Shown: positions 1 through 5,642, counted from the stretch's first letter. The stretch: 6,775 nucleotides of DNA from Thermoleophilia bacterium (GCA_025927435.1 JAICLM010000111.1:1-6775), one strand, 5' to 3'. Numbers and translations are program-made. The notes: generated by a model not told the origin, from the sequence alone.

Positions 1-327
1 CAGCCGCTCCCGCACCGCGGGCACGAGATTCGGGTAGACGCACACGGCGGCAACCGGAGGGACGGAAGGGTCGGCCGGATCGGGCCGCCGCGCCTTCGAC
101 GCAACCGCCGCCGCCTTCCCAGGAGTGTCCGCGCCCTCGAGGGTCGTCAGGTCGGTCGTGCGAATCGCCAGGCGCAGCGCCCAGACCTTCGCGTCGCGCT
201 TGATCGAGCGCTTGGCGAGCGACGCCCCGCGCTCCTCGAGCGCCACGGCGTCGACGGCGCCGATCCGCGGCAGGCGAGCCTCGAGCGGCAGCTCGAACCC
301 TGTCGGCAATGCGGGTGCCTGAGCCAT
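1..327 (-). CDS. deoC: Deoxyribose-phosphate aldolase, N-terminal part (cut by left edge)
   Basis: DeoC cleaves 2-deoxyribose 5-phosphate into glyceraldehyde 3-phosphate and acetaldehyde in the cytoplasm (deoxynucleoside catabolism). Only the first 109 residues are here; the Schiff-base lysine region lies outside the window. Seen: TTDLTTLEG at residues 57-65 followed by DTPGK, and VAAVCVYPNL at 92-101 with Cys96. These match the N-terminal DLTTL and A-(I/V)-C-(I/V)-YP blocks of E. coli-type DeoC. About 50 residues precede the DLTTL block, more than in E. coli; I believe this is usual for actinobacterial members. The ATG at 327 is fixed by an in-frame TAG four codons upstream. No Shine-Dalgarno is visible, but a TAGACT hexamer ends 6 nt before the ATG, so the mRNA may be leaderless. 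It is divergent from the glycoside hydrolase gene at 408. Confidence 0.9.
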   Translation of the reverse strand, partial: MAQAPALPTGFELPLEARLPRIGAVDAVALEERGASLAKRSIKRDAKVWALRLAIRTTDLTTLEGADTPGKAAAVASKARRPDPADPSVPPVAAVCVYPNLVPAVRERL

Positions 328-333
328 GCATTG

Positions 334-339
334 AGTCTA
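334..339 (-). promoter_or_regulatory. Candidate -10 element of a leaderless deoC transcript
   Basis: On the minus strand TAGACT (fits TANNNT) is followed by 6 nt and then the deoC ATG, which would place transcription initiation at or next to the start codon. No good -35 is seen 17-18 nt upstream. Inferred from spacing only. Confidence 0.4.
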
Positions 340-371
340 GTCTCGGGCCATGGCCAGGCAGTTCGGCCGCT

Positions 372-400
372 TCGAAAGCCGCTGAAACGAGGGCTACCCT
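372..400 (+). promoter_or_regulatory. Candidate promoter of the GH3 gene, leaderless or nearly so
   Basis: A -10-like TACCCT lies at 395-400, 7 nt before the ATG at 408. A weak -35-like TCGAAA (4 of 6 matches to TTGACA) lies at 372-377 with a 17-nt spacer. No Shine-Dalgarno precedes the ATG, which fits initiation on a leaderless mRNA. The deoC promoter is within the same 80-bp divergent gap. Confidence 0.4.
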
Positions 401-407
401 GTCCGCG

Positions 408-1481
408 ATGCTGAGGACGCTTGTGGGGCTCGTCGCCGTGGCGGCGGTTTCGGTCGCTTCGGCCGCCGCGAGGCCGGCGGCGAAGACGCGCAGCGTCACG
501 GGCTTCTCCGACACCGCCGAAACCGTGATGGGGACGCTCACCGCGCCGCCGAGCCGTCATTTCCTGACGCGGATCCGCAACGGAAAGATGGGCGGAGTCC
601 TGCTGCTCGGCAACGGCTGGCTCACGCGCCACACCGCGGCCACGGTCACGGCCCAGCTGCAGCAAGCCGCGTGCACGCGCGGCGAGCCGCTGCTGATCGC
701 GGTCGACCAGGAGGGCGGGATGGTGAGGAGGCTCGCCTGGGCGCCTCCCGCCGAAGCGCCGGCGTACATGTCGAGCCCGTCCGTCGCCAACTCCCAGGCC
801 GCCGGCGCGGCGGCCGCGCTCCGCTCCGTCGGCATCGACATCGACTTCGCTCCCGTCGTCGACACACCCGGGGCGGCCGGCAACTTTTTGGGCTCGCGTG
901 CCTTCTCGCACTCACGGACGTGGAATGCGCGGATGGCGCGCGCCTTCGTCGGCGGCCTGCAGACGAACGGAGTGGCGGCAGCCGCCAAGCACTTCCCCGG
1001 TCTCGGCCTCGCGAGCGGGAACACCGACCACGGGCGGATCGTGATCCGGGCCGCCGCCTGGAAGCTGCGTCAGGGCCTGCTCCCGTTTCAGAGCGCGGTC
1101 CACGCCGGCACGAAGCTCGTGATGCTCTCGACGGCGGTGTACCCCAAGCTCGACGGCTCGAAGAGGCCGGCCGCGTTCTCGAGCACGATCGTCAACGGCC
1201 TGCTGCGGAAGCAGCTCGGCTTCGAGGGCGTCACGGTGACCGACTCGCTCACCGCGCCGGCAGCGGTCAGGATCCCGCACACGGCTACGCGGGCCATGCT
1301 CGCCGGGTCCGACCTGCTCATCTTCGGCGCCGAGAGCGCGAGCGAGCTCGGCTACTCGACGCTGCTCGCCGACAAGGCCGGCTCGCTGCGTCTCCAGAAC
1401 CGGATCACGCAGGCGGCGACACGGATCCGCGCTTTGAAGGACTGGCTTGCCGCCCACGGCGGGCCGGTCTGCTCCGGCTAG
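408..1481 (+). CDS. Secreted glycoside hydrolase family 3 protein, beta-N-acetylhexosaminidase (NagZ)-like
   Basis: Predicted 357-aa exported GH3 enzyme; NagZ relatives remove N-acetylglucosamine from muropeptides. Residues 1-25 look like a signal peptide (MLRT, hydrophobic core, Ala-rich end). The single GH3 barrel shows LIAVDQEGGMVRRL at 96-109 (NagZ block DQEGG-RV), GIDIDFAPVVDTP at 142-154, KHFPG at 194-198, a PAAFSS block at 254-259, and GFEGVTVTDSL at 271-281 with Asp279 aligned to the nucleophile. The acid/base loop reads NTDHG (Asp207-His208), not the usual Asp-Ser-His of NagZ, so the dyad geometry is unusual. Exactly two cysteines (89 and 355) could form a disulfide holding the C-terminus after export. 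A start at 309 would add 33 residues and hide the signal peptide; 408 is preferred. It converges on era, overlapping by 4 bp. True substrate is not established; a role in wall or other glycoside turnover is inferred. Confidence 0.85.
   Translation: MLRTLVGLVAVAAVSVASAAARPAAKTRSVTGFSDTAETVMGTLTAPPSRHFLTRIRNGKMGGVLLLGNGWLTRHTAATVTAQLQQAACTRGEPLLIAVDQEGGMVRRLAWAPPAEAPAYMSSPSVANSQAAGAAAALRSVGIDIDFAPVVDTPGAAGNFLGSRAFSHSRTWNARMARAFVGGLQTNGVAAAAKHFPGLGLASGNTDHGRIVIRAAAWKLRQGLLPFQSAVHAGTKLVMLSTAVYPKLDGSKRPAAFSSTIVNGLLRKQLGFEGVTVTDSLTAPAAVRIPHTATRAMLAGSDLLIFGAESASELGYSTLLADKAGSLRLQNRITQAATRIRALKDWLAAHGGPVCSG
1478..1481. other. Shared CTAG palindrome giving both convergent stop codons
   Basis: The plus-strand GH3 gene ends in TAG at 1479-1481, and the minus-strand era gene ends in TAG read from 1480 to 1478. 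The four bases CTAG are self-complementary and serve both genes. There is therefore no intergenic space for a terminator, and any terminator for either transcript must lie inside the opposing gene. Confidence 0.95.
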
Positions 1482-2338
1482 AGCCCGAGGCGCTCGAGCG
1501 TCGCGGCGTCGCGGCGCCATCTGGGCCGCACCTTGACCTTGAGCTCGAGGAAGACCGGATGGCCCAGCAGCGCCTCGATCTCCGGCCGGGCGCGCGTCCC
1601 GATCTCCTTCACCAGTGCGCCGCTCTTGCCCACGACGATCTGTTTCTGCGACTCGGTCTCCACCAGGATCGCGGCGCGCACGACCTTCTCCTCGATCTCC
1701 TCCACCTCGACGGAGATCGCGTGCGGCACCTCGTCGCGCGTCAGCCAGAGCGCCTTCTCGCGCACGAGCTCGGCGAGCTGCAGCTCAAGCGAGAGGTCGG
1801 TGCGCTGTTCCTGCGGGAAGTAGAGCGGCCCCTCGGGTAGCAGCCCGATCAGCTCGTCGCGCAGCGCCGCGATCCCGTCGCCCGTCTTGGCGCTCACCGG
1901 ATGCAGCGCGTGGAACGGCCCGAGCTTGGCCGCCGCGTTCATCTGGCTCGCGATGTGGCCGGCCTTCAGCCGGTCGACCTTGTTGAGGGCGATCACGACG
2001 GGGACGCCGAGCCCGAAGACCCGGGAGGCGATGAAGCGGTCTCCGGCACCGATCCGCTCCCGGGCGGAGAGGGCGAAGAGCACGGCCTCCACCTCCTCGA
2101 ACGCGGCGTCGACGGTCTGCTGCATGCGCTCGGTGAGCGCGTCGAGCGGCCGCTGGAAGCCCGGGAGGTCGGCGAGGACGAGCTGGTAGTCGTCGCTGTT
2201 CGCGATCCCGAAGATGCGCCGCCGGGTGGTCTGCGGCTTGTCGGAGACGATCGCAACCTTGCCGCCGCAGAGCGCGTTCACGAGCGTCGACTTGCCGACG
2301 TTCGGCCGGCCTGCGACCGAGACGAAGCCGCTCCTCAT
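1478..2338 (-). CDS. era: GTPase Era, 30S ribosome assembly
   Basis: Era is an essential-type GTPase that binds the 3' end of 16S rRNA and assists 30S maturation. The 286-aa product is slightly below the usual ~300. G domain: G1 GRPNVGKST at 10-18, G2 around TTR at 37-39, G3 DLPG at 57-60, G4 NKVD at 119-122, G5 SAK at 149-151. A C-terminal KH domain follows, with GKSG at 237-240 and the conserved KEIGTRARPEIEALLG at 244-259. The common Era G3 is DTPG, so Leu58 is a variant. The ATG overlaps the cdd stop as ATGA. A GGAGGG abuts the ATG with no usable spacing, so translation probably depends on coupling to cdd. An in-frame GTG six codons upstream has no better ribosome site. Last gene of the operon, with no space for a terminator before the opposing gene. 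Confidence 0.97.
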   Translation of the reverse strand: MRSGFVSVAGRPNVGKSTLVNALCGGKVAIVSDKPQTTRRRIFGIANSDDYQLVLADLPGFQRPLDALTERMQQTVDAAFEEVEAVLFALSARERIGAGDRFIASRVFGLGVPVVIALNKVDRLKAGHIASQMNAAAKLGPFHALHPVSAKTGDGIAALRDELIGLLPEGPLYFPQEQRTDLSLELQLAELVREKALWLTRDEVPHAISVEVEEIEEKVVRAAILVETESQKQIVVGKSGALVKEIGTRARPEIEALLGHPVFLELKVKVRPRWRRDAATLERLGL

Positions 2339-2709
2339 CCCTCCGGCAGGTCCCACGTCTCCGGCAGCAGCTCGTCGGCGGCGTACGTCGCAACCGTCCC
2401 GTCGGCCCGGCGGAAATGGACGCGCTCGAATCGCCATTCGTGCAGCCACTGGCGGCACCCGCCGCACGGGGACGCCGTGATCGCCACGGCCTCCAGGTCG
2501 CCCGGGCGCAGCCCCTCGCTCGCCGCCCTGGCGATCGCAGACCGCTCGGCGCACACGCCGAGGGGGTAGGCGGCGTTCTCGACGTTCGCCCCGGCGATGA
2601 CGCGGCCGTCGCGGGCGAGGACCGCGGCCCCCACCTGATAGTTCGAGTACGGCGCGTACGCATTCGCCGCCGCGGCGTCGGCCCGGGCGAGCAGCTCGTC
2701 GGGCGTCAC
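2335..2709 (-). CDS. cdd: Cytidine deaminase
   Basis: Homotetrameric-type zinc cytidine deaminase (124 aa, within the usual 125-135 range) converting cytidine and deoxycytidine to uridine and deoxyuridine in pyrimidine salvage. Seen: APYSNYQVGAAV at 19-30; substrate/zinc motif NVENAAYPLGVCAE with Cys53 and catalytic Glu55; second zinc motif PCGGCRQ at 81-87 with Cys82 and Cys85. The segment after it reads WLHEW in place of the common VLxEF-type sequence, a mild variation. Start is GTG at 2709, overlapping the methyltransferase stop as GTGA, with a strong GGAGG six nt upstream. Its stop overlaps the era start (ATGA). A cdd-era pair is a classic arrangement in Gram-positive bacteria. Confidence 0.96.
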   Translation of the reverse strand: MTPDELLARADAAAANAYAPYSNYQVGAAVLARDGRVIAGANVENAAYPLGVCAERSAIARAASEGLRPGDLEAVAITASPCGGCRQWLHEWRFERVHFRRADGTVATYAADELLPETWDLPEG

Positions 2710-3368
2710 GAGAGTCCTCCCCCTCCGTAGAGGAAGTGGCCGTTCGCCGTGTCGTGCAGGCCGAGGGCGAAGCCAAGGGGTCGCACGCGGTCAGCGAGCT
2801 CGTCCGGCCTCCAGCGCCGCTTGACGATCCGGAACGTCCGCCCGTCCGCGAGCGAGCGGGTCTCCTCCCCGTCCGCCTGGTCGATGCCCGTGTGGGCCTT
2901 GTCGCCCGCGCCGCTGTCCACCAGGAAGACCCGCCCTCCGGGTGTGAGCGCAGCGCCAACGAGCGACCAGAACTCGTCGAACCGCTCCTCGGGGACGTGC
3001 GAGAGCCAGAACGAGAAGAAGACGAGGTCGAAGCACTCGCCGGACTCCCACTCGAAGACGTCGGCCCGCACGAGCTCGGCAGCGGAGGTGTTGAGCGCGA
3101 GCGTTTCGGCGTTCGCGTCAACCGCCACCACGCGGTCGGCGAGCCGGACGAGCTTGCGTGTCCAGATTCCCGTGCCCGCGGCGAGCTCGAGGACGGAGCC
3201 GCCGGGCGAGAAGGCCTCGAGCGCCGCCTCGGTCTCGGCGACATCGGCCCGCCAGCGCGCAAGAGACTCCGACTCGAGCTCGTAGCGGCCGCGCCGGTAC
3301 CACCAATCGTCGTACTCCGGTGCGCGCTCCGCGTAATAGCGCTTCTGCTCGGCGACCGGATCGCTCAT
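2706..3368 (-). CDS. Class I SAM-dependent methyltransferase, substrate unknown
   Basis: A 220-aa Rossmann-fold methyltransferase. Motif I is VLELAAGTGIWT at 59-70 (SAM-binding ELAxGTG). The acidic ribose contact is in VVAVDANAE at 80-88. The motif II/IV region is FDLVFFSFWLSHVP at 113-126, and LTPGGRVFLVDS at 141-152 follows. The N-terminal helix RYYAERAPEYDDWWYRRGRY (10-29) is rich in aromatic and charged residues, like many small-molecule methyltransferases in actinobacteria. No signal peptide or membrane segment is visible. The ATG at 3368 is fixed by an in-frame TGA five codons upstream. It overlaps the stop of the 26-codon ORF as ATGA, and its own stop overlaps cdd as GTGA. A methyltransferase is not a standard member of the phoH-ybeY-dgkA-cdd-era cluster. 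An RNA or lipid target would suit the neighbours, but nothing in the sequence decides it. Confidence 0.88.
   Translation of the reverse strand: MSDPVAEQKRYYAERAPEYDDWWYRRGRYELESESLARWRADVAETEAALEAFSPGGSVLELAAGTGIWTRKLVRLADRVVAVDANAETLALNTSAAELVRADVFEWESGECFDLVFFSFWLSHVPEERFDEFWSLVGAALTPGGRVFLVDSGAGDKAHTGIDQADGEETRSLADGRTFRIVKRRWRPDELADRVRPLGFALGLHDTANGHFLYGGGGLS
2716..2726 (-). promoter_or_regulatory. Double Shine-Dalgarno of cdd inside the methyltransferase 3' end
   Basis: On the minus strand two GGAGG copies (2726-2722 and 2720-2716) precede the cdd GTG, the nearer one at a 6-nt spacing. The same bases encode the Gly-rich tail (YGGGGLS) of the methyltransferase. This is the only clearly good ribosome site I see in the operon, and it supports the GTG start over any internal codon. 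Confidence 0.7.
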
Positions 3369-3445
3369 GCGGCGACCGCCTCACTCAGGAAGGCCTCGGC
3401 AAGCGTGCCGTCGTAGTCCCAGATCGCCAGGCGCGTGCGGCTCAC
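3365..3445 (-). CDS. 26-residue ORF with a HAD-hydrolase motif I (remnant or microprotein)
   Basis: Read from GTG at 3445 to TGA at 3365, this encodes 26 residues. Residues 6-15, LAIWDYDGTL, match the N-terminal strand and motif I (DxDGT) of haloacid-dehalogenase-like phosphatases, with Asp10 as nucleophile and Asp12 as acid/base. Nothing of motifs II-IV or a cap domain follows: the frame ends eleven codons later and the methyltransferase begins. The GTG overlaps the DgkA-PAP2 stop (GTGA) and its TGA overlaps the methyltransferase ATG (ATGA), exactly as at the other operon junctions. No clear Shine-Dalgarno is seen, so translation would rely on coupling. Either a full HAD gene was collapsed by an in-frame internal deletion that kept both ends, or this is a coupling peptide. 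A catalytic role is very unlikely at this length. Confidence 0.45.
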   Translation of the reverse strand: MSRTRLAIWDYDGTLAEAFLSEAVAA

Positions 3446-4230
3446 CCGATCAGCTGGAAGACGACGAGGGTCACGATCGCGCCGAGGGCGCCGCCGTACA
3501 CGACCTCGAGCGAGGAGTGGATGCCCGACTCGACCCGCGTCTGGGCGACGAGCACGGCCATGATCAGCGTGAGCCCGGAGACGACGAACCGGTGGTGGTC
3601 CCCGACGAGATACGTCACGGCGACCCAGCCCGCGAACGCGAGCGCGGCGTGCCCGGACGGCAGCCCGCCGCGCAGGGGCGTCCCACGTCCCGTCCACGCC
3701 TTGGTCGCTATGACGATCAGGACGACGAGGACGAGCGCCACGAGCGTGATGTCCGCCGGCGCCTCGCGCACCCGGTCGAGCGCGTTCGTCGCACGCTGCC
3801 CGACGGCGCTCTGGAAGACGAGAAAACCGATCGCGATGGCGGTGATCGAAGCGATCAGCACGGCGCCGGCGGCGATGTCCTTCGCAAGCTTCGCGTTCGG
3901 GTCGAAGGAGGTGGTCGAGACGTCGATCACGCCCTCGATCGCCGTGTTCAGCATCTCGGCCACGAGCACGAACGCGATCGCCAGGACGAGCGCGATCAGC
4001 TGGAGCCGGGTGACGCCGACCGCGATGGCAGCTCCGAACACGAGCACGGCGGCGAGGAAGTGGAGGCGAAGGTTCCGCTGCGTGCGGAGGACGTGGATGA
4101 TCCCCTCGAAGGCGTAGTTGAAGCTCTCGATCAGGGATGGCGCCCGGCCCGGAGCCGGCGCCGACGAGCGACGCGGCGGCCTGTCGCGCTGCTCGTCCTC
4201 GGGGTCGCGGGGCAACGGGGTGACGCTCAT
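3442..4230 (-). CDS. Diacylglycerol/undecaprenol kinase (DgkA) fused to a PAP2 phosphatase domain
   Basis: A 262-aa membrane protein. Residues 1-34 are a Pro/Arg-rich cytosolic tail. Residues 35-140 are a DgkA-type kinase with three predicted membrane helices (about 57-73, 76-94, 118-140). It carries SFNYAFEGI at 36-44, RNLRLHF at 52-58, and the catalytic AEMLNTAIEGVID at 91-103 (Glu92, Asn95, Glu99), then AKDIAAGAVL at 116-125. Residues 161-262 are a short PAP2 unit with about four helices: a motif-1-like Lys177 to Arg182 stretch, PSGH at 191-194, and TRVESGIHSSLE at 231-242 giving Arg232, His238 and Glu242 where many PAP2 enzymes have Asp. In Gram-positive bacteria DgkA phosphorylates undecaprenol and PAP2 enzymes such as BcrC dephosphorylate undecaprenyl diphosphate; both give the carrier monophosphate. 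That role here is inferred. The ATG at 4230 overlaps the ybeY stop (ATGA). An upstream ATG at 4320 would only extend into ybeY. Confidence 0.9.
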   Translation of the reverse strand: MSVTPLPRDPEDEQRDRPPRRSSAPAPGRAPSLIESFNYAFEGIIHVLRTQRNLRLHFLAAVLVFGAAIAVGVTRLQLIALVLAIAFVLVAEMLNTAIEGVIDVSTTSFDPNAKLAKDIAAGAVLIASITAIAIGFLVFQSAVGQRATNALDRVREAPADITLVALVLVVLIVIATKAWTGRGTPLRGGLPSGHAALAFAGWVAVTYLVGDHHRFVVSGLTLIMAVLVAQTRVESGIHSSLEVVYGGALGAIVTLVVFQLIG

Positions 4231-4604
4231 CCGGAGTACACCGCTTCGCGTGCCTCCATTTCCGGGCCGTGGTCGTAGCCGACGAGATGCAGAAGTGCGT
4301 GCACGAGCGGCCCGTGCCACTCCTCCCCCACGACGTCGGGACAGACGACGACGTCGCCGAGCTGGCGCGGCATACCTTCGGGCACCGCACCGAGCCCGTC
4401 GATCGGGAAGGCGAGCGCATCGGTCGCCTCGTCGACGCCGAGATGCGCGCGCTTCAGTGCGCGGCTCTCGTCGGGGCCGACGAAGGCGAGCCCGAGCTCT
4501 CCCGCTCCAACGCCTTCGCCCGCGAGGACGGAGCGCGCGAGCTCGACCGCCGCGGCCTCGTCCACTTCGGCGCCCGAACGGTTGTCGACCTCGATCTCGA
4601 TCAC
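4227..4604 (-). CDS. ybeY: Endoribonuclease YbeY (rRNA maturation factor)
   Basis: YbeY is a zinc-dependent single-strand endoribonuclease involved in 16S rRNA 3' end maturation and ribosome quality control. The 125-aa product is short for the family (commonly 150 or more) but keeps the core: TDALAFP at 61-67 (family TDVLSFP), LGDVVVCPD at 82-90, and the zinc motif HALLHLVGYDH at 102-112 with His102, His106 and His112. The C-terminus ends soon after the zinc site (MEAREAVYSG), without a long tail. The GTG at 4604 overlaps the phoH stop as GTGA. A GGAG only 3 nt upstream is a poor ribosome site, so coupling is likely. The phoH-ybeY pairing and the distal era are the expected genomic context for this function. 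Confidence 0.95.
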   Translation of the reverse strand: MIEIEVDNRSGAEVDEAAAVELARSVLAGEGVGAGELGLAFVGPDESRALKRAHLGVDEATDALAFPIDGLGAVPEGMPRQLGDVVVCPDVVGEEWHGPLVHALLHLVGYDHGPEMEAREAVYSG

Positions 4605-5560
4605 CGGCTCCGCTGGGTCCCGGTCTGCTCGGCGTGAGCCTTGTACGCCTCGACGATCCGCTGTACGAGCTTGTGCCGGACCACGTCCTGGTGGCTGAAC
4701 TCGACGAAGGCGATGCCGTCGACCGTCGCGAGGATGTCGCGCACCTGGATCAGCCCGGAGGCCTGCTCCCGCGGCAGGTCGACCTGCGTCACGTCCCCGG
4801 TCACGACCATCTTCGAGCCGAATCCGAGCCGGGTGAGGAACATCTGCATCTGCTCGGGCGAGGTGTTCTGCGCCTCGTCGAGAATCACGAAGCTGTCATT
4901 GAGGGTGCGCCCGCGCATGAAGGCGAGCGGTGCCACCTCGATCGTGCCGCGCTCCATGTAGGCGTTGAGCTTCTCCGGGTCCATCGTGTCGTAGAGCGCG
5001 TCGAAGAGCGGGCGCATGTACGGGTCGACCTTCGCGAGCACGTCGCCCGGGAGGAAGCCGAGCCGCTCGCCCGCCTCGACCGCGGGGCGCGTGAGGATGA
5101 TCCGGCCGACCTGCCGCTCCGAAAGCGCCGCCACCGCCAGGGCGATGGCGAGGTACGTCTTGCCCGTCCCGGCGGGGCCGATGCCGAAGGTGACGGTGCA
5201 GTCGCGGATCGCGTCGACGTAGCGCTTCTGCGTGACGGTCTTCGGGGTGATCTTCTTGCCGCGGTGCGACCAGACGACGTCGGAGAAGATCTCGCGGACA
5301 TCCTCGGCCTGATCGATGGCGCCGAGGATTGCGTCGACGGTGCCGGCACCGACTTCCTGGCCGCCCTCCACGAGCTCGACGAGCTCCTCGACGACCGCCT
5401 GTGCCTCCGCGACCTTGAGGTTGTCGCCGGCGAGCGTGAGGCGGTTTCCGCGGAGGTTGACGGTGCAGCCGAGCCGGTCGCGAAGCGCGTTCAGCACGCC
5501 GTCGCCGATGCCCGCAAGCTCCGCCGCGACCTCGTTCGGGACGTCGAGAACCGTTTGCAC
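4601..5560 (-). CDS. phoH: PhoH family ATPase (PhoH-like protein), first gene of the operon
   Basis: A 319-aa cytoplasmic P-loop ATPase of the PhoH type, related to the helicase-like ATP-binding core and linked to RNA metabolism through its constant pairing with ybeY. Residues 1-60 (VPNEVAAELAGIGDGVLNAL) form a small KH-like N-terminal unit. QKRYVDAI at 121-128 precedes Walker A GPAGTGKT at 128-135. Then follow ILTRPAVEAGERLGFLPGD at 165-183, Walker B FVILDEAQN at 234-242, and MVVTGDVTQVDLP at 261-273. HQDVVRHKLVQRIVEAY at 300-316 is the conserved end. I chose GTG 5560 because it gives the normal family length and lies 7 nt after a TACACT -10-like element. Starts at 5611 or 5695 (the latter with a possible AGGA) add Arg-rich residues unlike PhoH and run into the upstream divergent promoter region. 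The stop overlaps ybeY as GTGA. Confidence 0.93.
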   Translation of the reverse strand: MQTVLDVPNEVAAELAGIGDGVLNALRDRLGCTVNLRGNRLTLAGDNLKVAEAQAVVEELVELVEGGQEVGAGTVDAILGAIDQAEDVREIFSDVVWSHRGKKITPKTVTQKRYVDAIRDCTVTFGIGPAGTGKTYLAIALAVAALSERQVGRIILTRPAVEAGERLGFLPGDVLAKVDPYMRPLFDALYDTMDPEKLNAYMERGTIEVAPLAFMRGRTLNDSFVILDEAQNTSPEQMQMFLTRLGFGSKMVVTGDVTQVDLPREQASGLIQVRDILATVDGIAFVEFSHQDVVRHKLVQRIVEAYKAHAEQTGTQRSR

Positions 5561-5567
5561 AACGGGC

Positions 5568-5573
5568 AGTGTA
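5568..5573 (-). promoter_or_regulatory. Candidate -10 element of the phoH-era operon (leaderless)
   Basis: Minus-strand TACACT fits TANNNT and ends 7 nt before the GTG at 5560, so transcription would begin at or beside the start codon. No convincing -35 is seen. This is the only promoter-like element I find for the seven-gene operon, since all internal junctions are overlaps. Confidence 0.45.
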
Positions 5574-5618
5574 GGGGCCGCAACGGCGCTTCCCTGCACG
5601 CGTTGAGGCATTCCGCAT

Positions 5619-5642
5619 GGTTCGTTGCGTCGGTAACGAACC
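5619..5642. repeat. 8-bp perfect inverted repeat, candidate operator between phoH and the NlpC/P60 gene
   Basis: GGTTCGTT at 5619-5626 and AACGAACC at 5635-5642 are exact inverse complements separated by 8 nt. The right arm abuts the -35-like CTGACT of the NlpC/P60 promoter and lies about 50 bp upstream of the phoH -10. A related half-site, ACGAAC in GTCACGAACTT, recurs at 5669-5679 overlapping the -10. Both genes diverge from here, so a terminator is unlikely; a dimeric repressor or activator site fits better. The binding protein is unknown. Confidence 0.5.

Noticed and set aside
364..381. Short CGGC/GCCG hairpin around TTCGAA in the deoC/GH3 gap
   Set aside because: Only 4-bp arms around an imperfect palindrome in GC-rich DNA; not distinguishable from chance.
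309..407. Upstream ATG at 309 for the GH3 gene
   Set aside because: It would overlap the deoC start, add a non-hydrophobic N-terminus and bury the signal peptide that begins at 408.
2339..3262. N-terminal extension of the era frame to 3262
   Set aside because: Those codons overlap cdd and the methyltransferase and are Arg/Ser/Gly-rich; the Era homology begins at the ATG at 2338.
5619..5642. Inverted repeat as a transcription terminator
   Set aside because: It lies upstream of two divergent genes, has an 8-nt loop and no T-run on either strand, so an operator is the better reading.
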